From positions 824,164 to 848,216 of the forward strand of contig NZ_JAUDRJ010000003.1 in the NCBI RefSeq assembly GCF_030382115.1: 24,053 nt of DNA. The letters are read 5' to 3'. This DNA comes from Nostoc sp. GT001 (GTDB lineage Bacteria; Cyanobacteriota; Cyanobacteriia; Cyanobacteriales; Nostocaceae). Positions 7,544 through 16,571 of this stretch are shown here, one piece after another. Both the position numbers and the translations under genes were made by a program. The first letter of the stretch is position 1; every line of letters begins with the position of its first letter. The notes beneath the pieces were generated by a model. That model was not told where the DNA came from, made no database searches, and was given only the letters and a program-made list of their open reading frames with translations.

Positions 7544-7816
7544 ATGAACATAGTCAAACTGATTTTACTCGCCTGTCCCGCATTTCTCGTATCCATGCTG
7601 CTGGTAGTCAATCCAGCAAACGCATCCAGCCTGCAATCTCTATACCCTACACAAATTGTTACGGTAGTATCTACACAACAAATTCCTGATCTGGTAACAC
7701 CAATGTTGACTCAAACATCTAATCCGATTATTGATCAACTTGGTTGCAATTGTGCAAACTGTGTTCAGTCTAAATTTCAGTCTTTACAAGGCAAACTGCC
7801 ATCTGTCGATTTTTAA
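7544..7816 (+). CDS. Small exported protein with a C-terminal CxCxxC motif
   Basis: This 90-residue protein has a signal peptide: Lys5, a hydrophobic core at about 6-23 and a likely cleavage after ANA (residue 27). The mature part is about 63 residues and ends with GCNCANCVQSKF (Cys68, Cys70, Cys73). The closely spaced cysteines could bind metal or undergo redox chemistry in the periplasm or thylakoid lumen. I do not recognise a named family. Cys11 lies within LILLAC and weakly resembles a lipobox, but the hydrophobic stretch continues past it, so signal peptidase I processing is more likely. There is no strong Shine-Dalgarno. It follows the WD40 gene by 60 bases on the same strand, so read-through from the zinc unit is possible. 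Confidence 0.7.
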   Translation: MNIVKLILLACPAFLVSMLLVVNPANASSLQSLYPTQIVTVVSTQQIPDLVTPMLTQTSNPIIDQLGCNCANCVQSKFQSLQGKLPSVDF

Positions 7817-7843
7817 TAAAGTTAGAAGTTATGGATATTGTAG

Positions 7844-7864
7844 GGGCACAGCAATGCTGTGCCC
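7844..7864. terminator. Perfect hairpin terminator/repeat after the CxCxxC gene
   Basis: GGGCACAGC-AAT-GCTGTGCCC is a nine-pair perfect stem with a three-base loop, followed by TTATTAATTTT. It fits a terminator 27 bases after the stop; the same GGGGCACAGC word is also a common dispersed Nostoc repeat. Confidence 0.7.
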
Positions 7865-8145
7865 TTATTAATTTTATAAGCTTTTTGTACGTAACTATCG
7901 CACTGGTTGCAGCATAATTATTGATGATATTCGCTAAAAGTCACGCCTGAAAAACGAAGTAGGCAAGTTGTTAAGTGAATCCCTGGATACTGAGAAAGCT
8001 GCTGGTAAAGTAGTAAGGTTGGTGCAATTGCCGTCTGCATCCAACCTGTTAAGCTCTTGTTAAAAGAGCTAGTCCGGGGATTAGAAAACTTGCTAGAGTG
8101 AACAGAGTTAGCCTTAATGTCTAATCGCCAAAACCTATACATCTC
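7865..8145 (+). promoter_or_regulatory. Upstream region of ndhB
   Basis: These 281 bases hold no supported gene. A hairpin AGCTCTT-GTTAA-AAGAGCT (8052-8070) lies 76 bases before the ndhB ATG and could be part of its leader. No confident -10/-35 pair was found. Confidence 0.4.
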
Positions 8146-9751
8146 ATGGATTTTGCTAATATTGCATCCCAGCTAAACGCTGGAACGATTTTACCAGAGG
8201 GGATTGTTATTCTCACCCTCTTGGGGGTTTTGATAGTTGATTTGATTTTGGGGCGTACATCCGCGCGCTGGATTGGATATCTAGCGATCGCAGGTTTATT
8301 TGCTTCGATTGTCGCCCTCTATTTTCAATGGGACTCTCCTAATCCCATCGGTTTTACCGGTAGCTTTAACAGTGATGACCTGAGTATCGTCTTTCGCGGC
8401 ATTATTGCCTTATCTGCGATCGCCACTATACTGATGTCAATTCGCTACGTTGAGCAGAGTGGCACTGCTTTAGGCGAATTCATCGCTATTTTGCTGAGTG
8501 CTACTCTGGGAGGGATGTTTTTATCCGGGGCTAGTGAGTTGGTGATGATTTTCATCTCCCTAGAAACCCTGAGTATCTCCTCTTACCTGTTGACAGGTTA
8601 TACCAAGCGTGACCCCCGCTCTAATGAAGCGGCGCTGAAATACTTGTTAATTGGAGCTTCCAGCACGGCAATATTTTTGTACGGTGTATCACTGCTGTAT
8701 GGACTATCTGGAGGACAAACTGAACTTAGTGCGATCGCTAATGGCATTGCCACAGCTAAAGTCGGCCAATCTTTGGGTTTAGTGATTGCCCTGGTATTTG
8801 CGATCGCAGGTATTGGCTTCAAAATCTCCGCCGCACCCTTCCACCAGTGGACACCAGACGTTTACGAAGGCGCTCCCACCCCAGTCATCGCCTTTTTATC
8901 TGTCGGTTCCAAAGCGGCTGGGTTTGCCCTAGCCATCCGCTTGCTGCTCACAGCCTTCCCTCTTGTTGCTGACGAGTGGAGGTTTGTCTTCACTGGCTCT
9001 AGCCGTTCTCAGCATGATTTTGGGTAACGTAGTCGCCCTAGCTCAAACCAGCATGAAACGGATGCTAGCTTATTCATCCATTGCCCAAGCTGGGTTTGTG
9101 ATGATTGGCTTGATTGCTGGTACACAAGCGGGCTATGCGAGTATGGTATTTTACCTACTGGTTTACCTGTTCATGAACCTGTGCGGCTTTACCTGCATCA
9201 TCCTATTCTCACTACGCACGGGAACCGACCAGATTGCCGAATACTCTGGTTTATATCAAAAAGATCCACTCCTAACACTGGCGTTGAGTATTTCCCTGCT
9301 TTCCTTGGGTGGTATTCCACCATTGGCTGGGTTTTTCGGCAAGATTTACTTATTCTGGGCTGGTTGGCAAGCAGGACTTTATTGGTTAGTTTTGCTGGGC
9401 TTAGTTACCAGCGTCGTCTCCATCTACTACTACATTCGCGTAGTTAAGATGATGGTAGTCAAAGAACCCCATGAAATGTCTGACGCAGTGAAGAATTATC
9501 CCCAAGTGCGTTGGGATTTGCCTGGGCTAAGACCTTTGCAAGTCGGGTTGGTAGTAACATTAATTGCCACTACAGTAGCAGGGATTTTGTCAAATCCACT
9601 GTTTACATTGGCTAACAATTCTATCTCCAATACCCCATTTTTGCAAGCAACAATCAACAGTAATGTAAAAGCACAAAATGTACTGCTTTTGCCAAAGTTA
9701 GATTCGGTTAGTCAGTCTCAACCCTCAGTTGATTCTACTGCGAAGATTTAA
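8146..9751 (+). pseudogene. ndhB: NAD(P)H-quinone oxidoreductase subunit 2 (NdhB), frameshifted in this sequence
   Basis: NdhB is a proton-pumping, multi-spanning membrane subunit of the thylakoid NDH-1 complex, used in respiration, cyclic electron flow and CO2 uptake. The first frame (8146-9027) gives the N-terminal 282 residues with family motifs such as [10 protein letters not shown] and [16 protein letters not shown]. It then leaves the family sequence after WRFVFT and stops. The family sequence resumes in another frame ([12 protein letters not shown], then [16 protein letters not shown]) and continues to 9751. Removing one G of the GG at 8995-8996 restores [15 protein letters not shown] and a single product of about 534 residues. 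There is no slippery heptamer or long homopolymer at the site. Both halves are intact otherwise, so a sequencing error or a very recent mutation is likely. Confidence 0.93.
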
Positions 9752-9786
9752 CCGAGTTTCAACCAAACTTTGTCCTCAAGGGTAGA

Positions 9787-9812
9787 GCCTGTTTGCTAAT
9801 TAGCAGACAGGC
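9787..9812 (+). terminator. Terminator of ndhB
   Basis: GCCTGTTTGCTAATTAGCAGACAGGC is a near-perfect palindrome (one T/G-type mismatch), followed by TTTGTCATATCTTTT. It lies 35 bases beyond the ndhB stop. Confidence 0.75.
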
Positions 9813-9828
9813 TTTGTCATATCTTTTA

Positions 9829-9990
9829 AGAGGATGTTTGAAAAGTGGTTAGCTGTGATTTTAAGCACTGGTTGATCCCTCCTAACCCCCCTTAAAAAGG
9901 GGGGAATCCTTAAAGTCCCCCTTTTTAAGGGGGATTTAGGGGGATCGAAAACGTTTTGATACCGACGAGGAGACTTTTCAAACGTCCTCT
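9829..9990. mobile_element. 162-bp MITE-like element
   Basis: Eighteen-base terminal inverted repeats, AGAGGATGTTTGAAAAGT (9829-9846) and its complement at 9973-9990, differ at one base. The interior carries CCCCCCTTAAAAAGGGGGG and a CCCCCTTTTTAAGGGGG hairpin, a frequent Nostoc repeat core. It has no coding capacity. It sits between the ndhB terminator and the stop codon of the PAS-kinase gene, 10 bases away. Flanking TA dinucleotides are suggestive of, but do not prove, a TA target duplication. The parental transposase is not in the window. Confidence 0.7.
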
Positions 9991-10000
9991 AAGTTAAATT

Positions 10001-11392
10001 TTATGATACTGAGTTAATAGGTATCCTAATTATAAATTCTGCACCTTTTCCTGGAACAGAAAAACAGCTAAGTTGTCCGTTATGTTTTTCAACTATAATC
10101 TGATAGCTTATATATAGTCCTAGTCCAGTACCTTTGCCCACAGATTTAGTGGTAAAAAAGGGGTCAAATAGCTTTGAGCGAACTTGTTCATTTATCCCCA
10201 AACCATTATCAGCAATACTAACCGCTATCCATTGTTCATCGACTAACTCAGTTTTAATTTGAATTTGGGGATTATTATTTATCAGTTTTTGATTGTCAAT
10301 TCTTTGTGGATTTACTGCTAAACAATTACCGTTGAGTGCCGACGCCTCCAGTGCATCAATTGCATTAGCAAGAATATTCATAAACACTTGATTAAGTTGA
10401 CCAGGATAGCAAGTTACATTCGGCAGTTGACTATATTTTTTGATGACTTTGATTTCTGGATACTCATGCCTAGCTTGCAGGCGATGCTCCAAAATCATTA
10501 AAGTACTATCAATTCCTTCATGAATATTGACTTGCTTAAGTTCTGCTTCATCCAGCCTGGAAAAATTACGTAGTGATTTAACAATTTCCTGAATGCGTTC
10601 TGCTCCCACTTGCATTGACTTGAAGAGTTTAGTTATGTCTTGAATCAGAAAATCTAAGTCTATTTCTTCTATTTGCTCTTGGATTTCTGGAGGAGTATTT
10701 GAACAAATTTGTTGATAAATTTGCACCAATTTCAGTAAATCCTGAGTGTATTTATGGGCGTGGTGAAGGTTCCCATAAATAAAACTCACTGGGTTATTAA
10801 TTTCATGAGCAATACCAGCGACCATCTGACCTAAACTAGACATTTTTTCAGCTTGGATAAGCTGAGTTTGAGTAAGTTGTAATTCGTTTAGTGTTTCTTG
10901 TAAAGCAGTAGTACGTTCTTCAACCCGAATTTCTAACTCTTGATTCGCTTTCTTGAGTGCTTCCTCTGCCTGTTTTCGTCTCTGAATTTCTTTAGCTAAC
11001 TCATCAATTTTTTCATTCAGGAGAACGAAATTACTGCTGGTCAAAGTTCTATTTTCCAAGCGTAAGAGAATTAAAGCTGAAGATTCAGGAGACCAAGGTT
11101 GAATAACGGCTCCCTGACTACGACATATTAACGTTTGCCCATCATTCTTTCGTAAAGTCAAGGAGCCAATAACCATTGCCCTGCTACTTGAACAAGCTTG
11201 CAGATACCTGACAATATCGTTGGCAGGCTCAATTACAATTTCAAAAAGCATTCTTCCTTGCAGTTCTTGACGGCGTAACCCCAACATATCTGCCACTGGT
11301 TGATTGGTAGCTAACAACTGACCCTCTCCACTCACCAGAAGTAAAGGTTCTGGTAAAACTCTGGCAAATTCAAGAAACTGTTCAGGAGTCAT
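10001..11392 (-). CDS. PAS-domain sensor histidine kinase
   Basis: This 463-residue protein has an N-terminal PAS domain (about 5-115), a coiled coil (about 125-185), a dimerisation/phosphoacceptor domain with His196 in GIAHEINNP, and an ATPase domain. The ATPase N box is NQVFMNILANAIDAL (334-348), with DNGLGI (395-400) and the lid GKGTGLGLYIS (419-429). No membrane segment is present, so it is a cytoplasmic sensor. It follows the MetOD1-type gene by 82 bases on the same strand and probably forms a sensor-kinase pair with it. No response regulator is adjacent. Its core from the HEINNP motif onward is clearly related to the two other kinases upstream in this cluster, so they arose by duplication (inference from shared motifs). 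Confidence 0.93.
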   Translation of the reverse strand: MTPEQFLEFARVLPEPLLLVSGEGQLLATNQPVADMLGLRRQELQGRMLFEIVIEPANDIVRYLQACSSSRAMVIGSLTLRKNDGQTLICRSQGAVIQPWSPESSALILLRLENRTLTSSNFVLLNEKIDELAKEIQRRKQAEEALKKANQELEIRVEERTTALQETLNELQLTQTQLIQAEKMSSLGQMVAGIAHEINNPVSFIYGNLHHAHKYTQDLLKLVQIYQQICSNTPPEIQEQIEEIDLDFLIQDITKLFKSMQVGAERIQEIVKSLRNFSRLDEAELKQVNIHEGIDSTLMILEHRLQARHEYPEIKVIKKYSQLPNVTCYPGQLNQVFMNILANAIDALEASALNGNCLAVNPQRIDNQKLINNNPQIQIKTELVDEQWIAVSIADNGLGINEQVRSKLFDPFFTTKSVGKGTGLGLYISYQIIVEKHNGQLSCFSVPGKGAEFIIRIPINSVS

Positions 11393-11474
11393 GGTGCTTC
11401 CAATTTCAGGGTTCGATTCACTTTACATATCTGCACTAAGCTTATGTCCCGGAATTATTTTGATGCTGAAGGGT

Positions 11475-12017
11475 TTACACAGATTCTAGTCCCCTAAAGT
11501 ATTCTCGACCTTCTGCATCTTCTGCTTCTTCTGTAAGTTTTAAGTAAACAATAACTTTACATCCAGGATCACCCTGTGCTATGGTTTCTTGCAATTCTAC
11601 TTTCGCATATCCCAGATTATTAGCTGCGATCGTTCCAAAAACGTTTGAAGTCATCATGCACATGGCAGGGCGATTAAGTACTTTGTCGCCAAATGGGCAA
11701 ACACGGTTGCCAAAGACAATTTTTTCATCATCCTGCTCAATCACATAAAAATCGCCCTGGATGCGTTTTTTTAAATCAATCAAGACATCAGCTACCTGCT
11801 TACGAGAAAGGTTAGAGATTTCCAAGGCAGATTTATAATCTTGGTTAATCTGCCTTCCCATCCTTTCACCAACAACGCTAATAAATCCCGAAGCTTCTTC
11901 TAAACCAACTACATCCTGCAAAGTACCAGATAATTCTCTGATTAGTGTGCGTAAAAATATGTCGCGTTCTAAAGAAAGATTAAGCGTAGCTATTGAGTGC
12001 TTGGGTACATTGATCAT
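11475..12017 (-). CDS. MetOD1-like (methanogen output domain 1) sensory protein
   Basis: This 180-residue soluble protein starts at ATG 12017. The C-terminal part contains a conserved-looking cysteine set: CPFG (Cys107), [13 protein letters not shown] (Cys120) and [11 protein letters not shown] (Cys153). This pattern matches, from memory, the V4R-like domain called methanogen output domain 1. Three conserved cysteines could hold a metal, cluster or ligand; that is inference. The N-terminal 85 residues are helical. There is no DNA-binding motif I can point to. Its immediate downstream partner is the PAS kinase, so it may act as a separate input module for that kinase. Function is not known. 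Confidence 0.7.
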   Translation of the reverse strand: MINVPKHSIATLNLSLERDIFLRTLIRELSGTLQDVVGLEEASGFISVVGERMGRQINQDYKSALEISNLSRKQVADVLIDLKKRIQGDFYVIEQDDEKIVFGNRVCPFGDKVLNRPAMCMMTSNVFGTIAANNLGYAKVELQETIAQGDPGCKVIVYLKLTEEAEDAEGREYFRGLESV

Positions 12018-12690
12018 AAATTTTGAGGATACAATCTAAGAAGTAGAGTTATGAGTACAGCGGTGTGAATAATTCAAGGTTTGTAGTGTTAGCGAAGCGT
12101 CTCGCAGAGAGGGCTGCGCGAACACTAAGAAATAATCTCAATATTTTTTACATTACTTAATCTAGTTTGATTTATTCTCACCGACTTACTTAGAGTTCCC
12201 CAAAATGTCTCTAAAGTAACTACTTAATATTTTTATTCTGAGAATTTAATGTTTCTTTTGGTTCTAATAAAAAATAATCTCCATAACAAATTCTGAGCCT
12301 TATCGTTGTGACAGTTTACGGTTTTGCATAGTTTCTTCTAGGTTAAGTCCCCATTATCCTTTCTAACCCTCCTTAAAAAGTGGGGAATTAGATCTAGTCT
12401 TAAAAGTTAGCAAGCAAAATATTAAGTATTTTCCCCATGATTAGTGGGCTTGGGTTGGGAGAATCTTTTGGGGCAAAATATTGTTAACACTAAAAATATT
12501 TTATTATCAACCCGCACAAAAATCTACTTGTTCGCAACCAGGATAAAATTTTTTGTTTTCTATAAATAAAATTTCTGCTTTAAAAATGTAATTAATTATG
12601 AGGTAGGAAGTCGCAAATTTCCATCACTGTCACTTGCTATTATCTTGGATCTTTTTTTAAATACTTTTAATAATTTATATGTTTGATGAT
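12018..12690. other. Spacer between the two signalling sets, with repeats
   Basis: No gene is seen. 12088-12126 is a palindromic repeat (TGTTAGCGAAGCGTCTCGCA then GGGCTGCGCGAACACT), related to the one at 17000-17040. 12357-12390 holds a decayed relic of the MITE core (AACCCTCCTTAAAAAGTGGGG). 12480-12690 is AT-rich. The length and the repeats suggest that the two gene sets are transcribed separately. Confidence 0.55.
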
Positions 12691-13734
12691 TTAACAAATA
12701 GGTATATTGATAATAAATTCAGAACCTTTTCCTAACACAGAATTTACTTCTAGAGTTCCTTTATGTTTTTGGACAATTATTTGATAAGCAATTGATAATC
12801 CTAATCCTGTTCCTTTTCCCACAGGTTTTGTTGTGAATAAATGATCAAACATTTTTTGCTGAACATCAGCCGATATTCCCACCCCATTATCTTGAATCCG
12901 AATCGAGACATGATTCTTATCTTCAGTGAGGGCAGTATGAATTGTAATTTGATTAGGATTTAGTTTAATATCATTAAAACTCAGCCCAGCATTAGATTCA
13001 TCTAAAGCATCAATGGCATTTGCCAATAGATTCATAAATACCTGATTCAATTGTCCTGGAAAGCATTCTACTAAGGGCAATTCTTCGTAATATTGAACTA
13101 CTTGAATAGCAGGACGAATCTTATTAGCTTGTAACCGATGCTTGAGAATGAGGAGAGTACTGTTAATACCTTCATGAATATTAAACAGAGTTTTTTCTTC
13201 TGTATCTGCTCTAGAGAAAGTTCGCAGGCTGTCACTAATATTGGAAATACGATCTGTACCTTCTCTCATTGAGGAAATGAGTTTAGGTAGATCCTCGCGT
13301 ACATATTCTAGATCAATCATTTTGATTGTTTCTTCAATTTGCTGAGATGCTTTAGGATAGGTCTGCTGATAGAGATCAATTAGATATAATAAATTCTCAA
13401 TATACTCTTTCGCTGGAGTCAGATTACCTGCAATAAACCCAACTGGGTTATTAATCTCATGAGCTACATCTGCTACCATACTTCCCAAAGTAGACATCTT
13501 ATTCTCCATTATCTGAAGATTAAGCAGCATCATTTCTAGCTCATGGCTTCTTTCTTCTAATTTATTTTGATATTCCTTTAATTCATCAATTACTCTCCTG
13601 AGCAAAGATTCTTTTTTTCGATTTGTTTCTTCAAGTTTTTTCCGGTCTAATTCAGAACGCTCTAATTTTTTTTGGATAATTCGATTGGCTTTTTTTAATT
13701 CCTTAATTTCTTGTTGATAATCTAATATTTCCAT
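12691..13734 (-). CDS. Coiled-coil sensor histidine kinase
   Basis: This 347-residue cytoplasmic kinase has a long, Lys/Glu-rich coiled coil (about 1-78) in place of a sensory domain. The phosphoacceptor His92 is in VAHEINNPVGF, and the ATPase domain has NQVFMNLLANAIDAL (230-244), DNGVGI (282-287) and GKGTGLGLSIA (306-316). With no input domain of its own it probably receives its signal from a partner. The FIST protein is encoded only six bases upstream on the same strand, which makes that protein the obvious candidate. It shares the segment from HEINNP to the end closely with the REC-kinase upstream of the FIST gene. Confidence 0.93.
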   Translation of the reverse strand: MEILDYQQEIKELKKANRIIQKKLERSELDRKKLEETNRKKESLLRRVIDELKEYQNKLEERSHELEMMLLNLQIMENKMSTLGSMVADVAHEINNPVGFIAGNLTPAKEYIENLLYLIDLYQQTYPKASQQIEETIKMIDLEYVREDLPKLISSMREGTDRISNISDSLRTFSRADTEEKTLFNIHEGINSTLLILKHRLQANKIRPAIQVVQYYEELPLVECFPGQLNQVFMNLLANAIDALDESNAGLSFNDIKLNPNQITIHTALTEDKNHVSIRIQDNGVGISADVQQKMFDHLFTTKPVGKGTGLGLSIAYQIIVQKHKGTLEVNSVLGKGSEFIINIPIC

Positions 13735-13740
13735 TAATTT

Positions 13741-14892
13741 TTACTGATTTCCCAAAATTAAAGTTACAAAAGTTTCATTGTGGAATTGCGTCTGGCTAAT
13801 TCCATCTATAGGAGCAATTTCTCCATAAGAATAAAATCCACAGGCAGGTAAATAGTCAGTCAGACAAAGTTTTGTATTTTGATACTCTTCTTGTGCCTTA
13901 GTACCAAGTATTTGCCGACGAGCTACACACGAAAAAAATAAAACAGCACTTGGTTTTGTACCAGGATAATTATTTAAGGCATTCATAAATGATGCTTTGG
14001 AAGCTGCCAAAATATCTTCATAATCTGCTTCGGAAATTTGAATAATTGCTCGATCGGGAATATCTCCAAAAAAGGTTATGCTACTAGATTCTTGATTGTA
14101 AGCAATAGGTGCTCTTATATAAAAATTGTCTTTATTCTCATCAAACACTGCTAGTGGATATTCCATTGAAGGAGGAAGCAAACCTAAATAATGATGATAA
14201 AAATCTAAAGCTGGTTTACCATCTATTTCATAGACTATGTTTTTATCTACCTTAGTCACTTTGCTTGTTTGACCAATGGGATGCCAACCACTTGCAACAG
14301 CGTGAGAAAACAATATTGTGCCGGAAAAAAGTAGAATTGGTACAGAATCACTTAATACTTCTGTTTTAAAAAATTGATACGTACTTTGATATCTTGATTG
14401 ATCGCCTGCCAAACCACCGAATATTGGCACATATTGACCAAGAGCTAGCTTTAAGCCATTTAATATAGAGACACCACTAGTTGTGAGGCTCTCTGGATGA
14501 GTTAAGCATAGCTTTGGATCTGCGGTACTTTTTGCTTTGGCTTGCTCCACAGCTTGTTTAGTTGCAGTAATTGGATCGTCTGAAACTTTTCGTCCAACTC
14601 CTGCATAAATTTCAACTTCATCTGAGCAAAATAACATCAAAGTGATTGAGTCTTGCTGAAACTCTAAGACTGAAGAAATTTCTCCATCTGTTGTTCCACC
14701 AATCAACTCAATCCCCGGAAAAGCCCGATCGATTTGTTGCAAAATGAGAGAATGATCAAAGTCAATTGCAGCAAAAATAATCCCAGCTTTTGGTATATCT
14801 CCTGCAAGAGAACTGGCAGATTGCTGAAGAACTTCTTCAATTGCTGCTAGAGAATCTGGATCGTTACTGTGACCTACTACTGCCTTGAACAT
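13741..14892 (-). CDS. FIST-domain sensory protein
   Basis: This 383-residue soluble protein has the FIST N-terminal domain (about 25-200; GIIFAAIDFDH, ELIGGTTDGEI, ITLMLFCSD, PIFGGLAGDQ) and a FIST C-terminal domain (about 220-370; YEIDGKPALDFYHHYLG, AVLFFSCVARRQILG, ACGFYSYGEI). FIST proteins are thought to sense small ligands, possibly amino acids, and are commonly encoded with histidine kinases or chemoreceptors (family knowledge). Here it is flanked on both sides by related kinases, 42 bases after the REC-kinase and six bases before the coiled-coil kinase, so the three probably form one operon. No membrane segment or signal peptide is visible. Confidence 0.88.
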   Translation of the reverse strand: MFKAVVGHSNDPDSLAAIEEVLQQSASSLAGDIPKAGIIFAAIDFDHSLILQQIDRAFPGIELIGGTTDGEISSVLEFQQDSITLMLFCSDEVEIYAGVGRKVSDDPITATKQAVEQAKAKSTADPKLCLTHPESLTTSGVSILNGLKLALGQYVPIFGGLAGDQSRYQSTYQFFKTEVLSDSVPILLFSGTILFSHAVASGWHPIGQTSKVTKVDKNIVYEIDGKPALDFYHHYLGLLPPSMEYPLAVFDENKDNFYIRAPIAYNQESSSITFFGDIPDRAIIQISEADYEDILAASKASFMNALNNYPGTKPSAVLFFSCVARRQILGTKAQEEYQNTKLCLTDYLPACGFYSYGEIAPIDGISQTQFHNETFVTLILGNQ

Positions 14893-14934
14893 AAATTTAT
14901 TTATTATGTTGGTAAACGTAACTTACTATAATTA

Positions 14935-16254
14935 TTAAATAGGAAGTTTAATGATAAACTCTGAACCTTGTCCTATTGATGAACTTACCTCTAGAGTTCC
15001 TCCATGTTTTTCGACAACAATTTGACGAGCAATTGATAACCCTAGTCCTGTACCTTGACCCACAGGCTTAGTGGTGAATAAATAGTCAAAGATTTTTTGT
15101 TGGACATCAGCCGACATTCCTACGCCATTATCTTTAATCCTAATCAAGATATAATTTTTATCTTCAGTGAGAGTAGTTTGAATCAAAATTTGATTAGGAT
15201 TTGCTTCAATCTCCATATAGGTAAGTCCTACATTAGATTCCTCTAAAGCATCAATAGCATTAGCTAATAAATTCATAAATACCTGATTGAGTTGTCCGAT
15301 AAAGCATTCTAATTCTGGCAATATATCATAATCTCTAATTACTTGAATATCGGGTCGATCTTCAGATGCTTTTAAACGGTGTTTGAGAATCATAATTGTA
15401 CTGTCTATGCCATCATGAATGTTGCAAGACACTTTGCGATCGCTATCTGCTCGAGAAAAGGTTCTCAAGCTGGTACTAATGTTGCGAATACGCTGAACTC
15501 CCTCTTTCATTGAGGAAATTAAATTAGGTAGATCGGCAAGTATATACTTCAAATCTATCGTTGCAATTTCTTCTTGAATTTCTGGAACTGGATTAGGATA
15601 GTGCTGCTGATAGAGGTCAATAATATTAATCATTTCTTGGAAATATACTGAAGCGTGTCCAAGATTGCCATGAATGAAACCAACTGGATTATTAATTTCA
15701 TGAGCAACTCCTGCTACTAATTGACCAAGAGCAGACATTTTTTCTGTCTGTACAAGCTGAAGTTGAGACTCTTGTAGGTCTTTTAATGCCCTAGATAATG
15801 CTGATGTCCTTTCTAAAACTCGTTTTTCTAAAGTTTTTGTGAGATTTCGTAATTGAAGATGGGTTTTAATTCTAGCTAATAATTCTTCTTCATGAAAGGG
15901 TTTTGTGATGTAATCAACTGCTCCTATGTTTAGACCCTTTACCTTACTGTGAGTATCAGAATTTGCTGTCATAAAAATTACGGGTATATCACAAGTAACT
16001 GAATTTTCTTTCAGTCTTTTACAAGTTTCAAATCCATCTATTCCTGGCATCATTACATCTAATAAAATTAAGTCAGGCAGTTGGAACTCAACCTGCTTAA
16101 GTGCCCTTTCTCCATCATTTTCCGTGATAACTTTAAAGCCTACATTAGTTAATGTATTAAAGACTATTTCTAAATTGGTAGTAGTATCATCTACCACTAG
16201 GATTAAACTATCATCTGGGGTATAAAGCACTTCTATATCTGGTTGTTCATTCAT
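14935..16254 (-). CDS. Receiver-histidine kinase (REC-HK) protein
   Basis: This 439-residue cytoplasmic protein has an N-terminal receiver domain (about 15-135) with acidic residues Asp22/Asp23, phosphoacceptor Asp66 (LLDVMMPG), Thr96 and Lys118 (TKPF). A coiled coil (about 135-172) follows. The kinase part has His185 in VAHEINNPVGF, NQVFMNLLANAIDAL, DNGVGM and GQGTGLGLSIA. An N-terminal receiver joined to a kinase suggests a relay: it can be phosphorylated by another kinase and then act itself. It is the first gene of the REC-HK, FIST, HK set. The start ATG at 16254 has no striking ribosome binding site. Confidence 0.93.
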   Translation of the reverse strand: MNEQPDIEVLYTPDDSLILVVDDTTTNLEIVFNTLTNVGFKVITENDGERALKQVEFQLPDLILLDVMMPGIDGFETCKRLKENSVTCDIPVIFMTANSDTHSKVKGLNIGAVDYITKPFHEEELLARIKTHLQLRNLTKTLEKRVLERTSALSRALKDLQESQLQLVQTEKMSALGQLVAGVAHEINNPVGFIHGNLGHASVYFQEMINIIDLYQQHYPNPVPEIQEEIATIDLKYILADLPNLISSMKEGVQRIRNISTSLRTFSRADSDRKVSCNIHDGIDSTIMILKHRLKASEDRPDIQVIRDYDILPELECFIGQLNQVFMNLLANAIDALEESNVGLTYMEIEANPNQILIQTTLTEDKNYILIRIKDNGVGMSADVQQKIFDYLFTTKPVGQGTGLGLSIARQIVVEKHGGTLEVSSSIGQGSEFIIKLPI

Positions 16255-16571
16255 ATATTTAAATTAATTTTATTCATTGTTAGTTATTCCCTATTGCCCT
16301 GCGATCGCAGCTAAGTCACCACTATTTGATTGGTAGACAGACTGCAAATTTATCGTCTGACAACCCTATAGTTCCCAAAAACTCTGATAACAGCAACATC
16401 TTCAAGCTAAATTGCCTATAACTTTGCGTTGGGGCGATCGCTAATAGACATCAATCACCAAAGTTTAAAGTCCTCTTTTATAAAGGCGATCGCTCTTAAA
16501 TTAGTTATTTTCACTCTTGTTTTATTAGAAAATTAGCGCTATCTAAGAACAATATTCTTGATGCCTTAAGT

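Noticed and set aside
7918..8142. Minus-strand 74-codon frame upstream of ndhB
   Set aside because: No ribosome binding site, no recognisable motif, and it overlaps the ndhB leader hairpin; a chance frame.
8983..9010. Programmed ribosomal frameshifting in ndhB
   Set aside because: No slippery heptamer, stimulatory hairpin or internal Shine-Dalgarno was seen, and ndhB is not known to use frameshifting.
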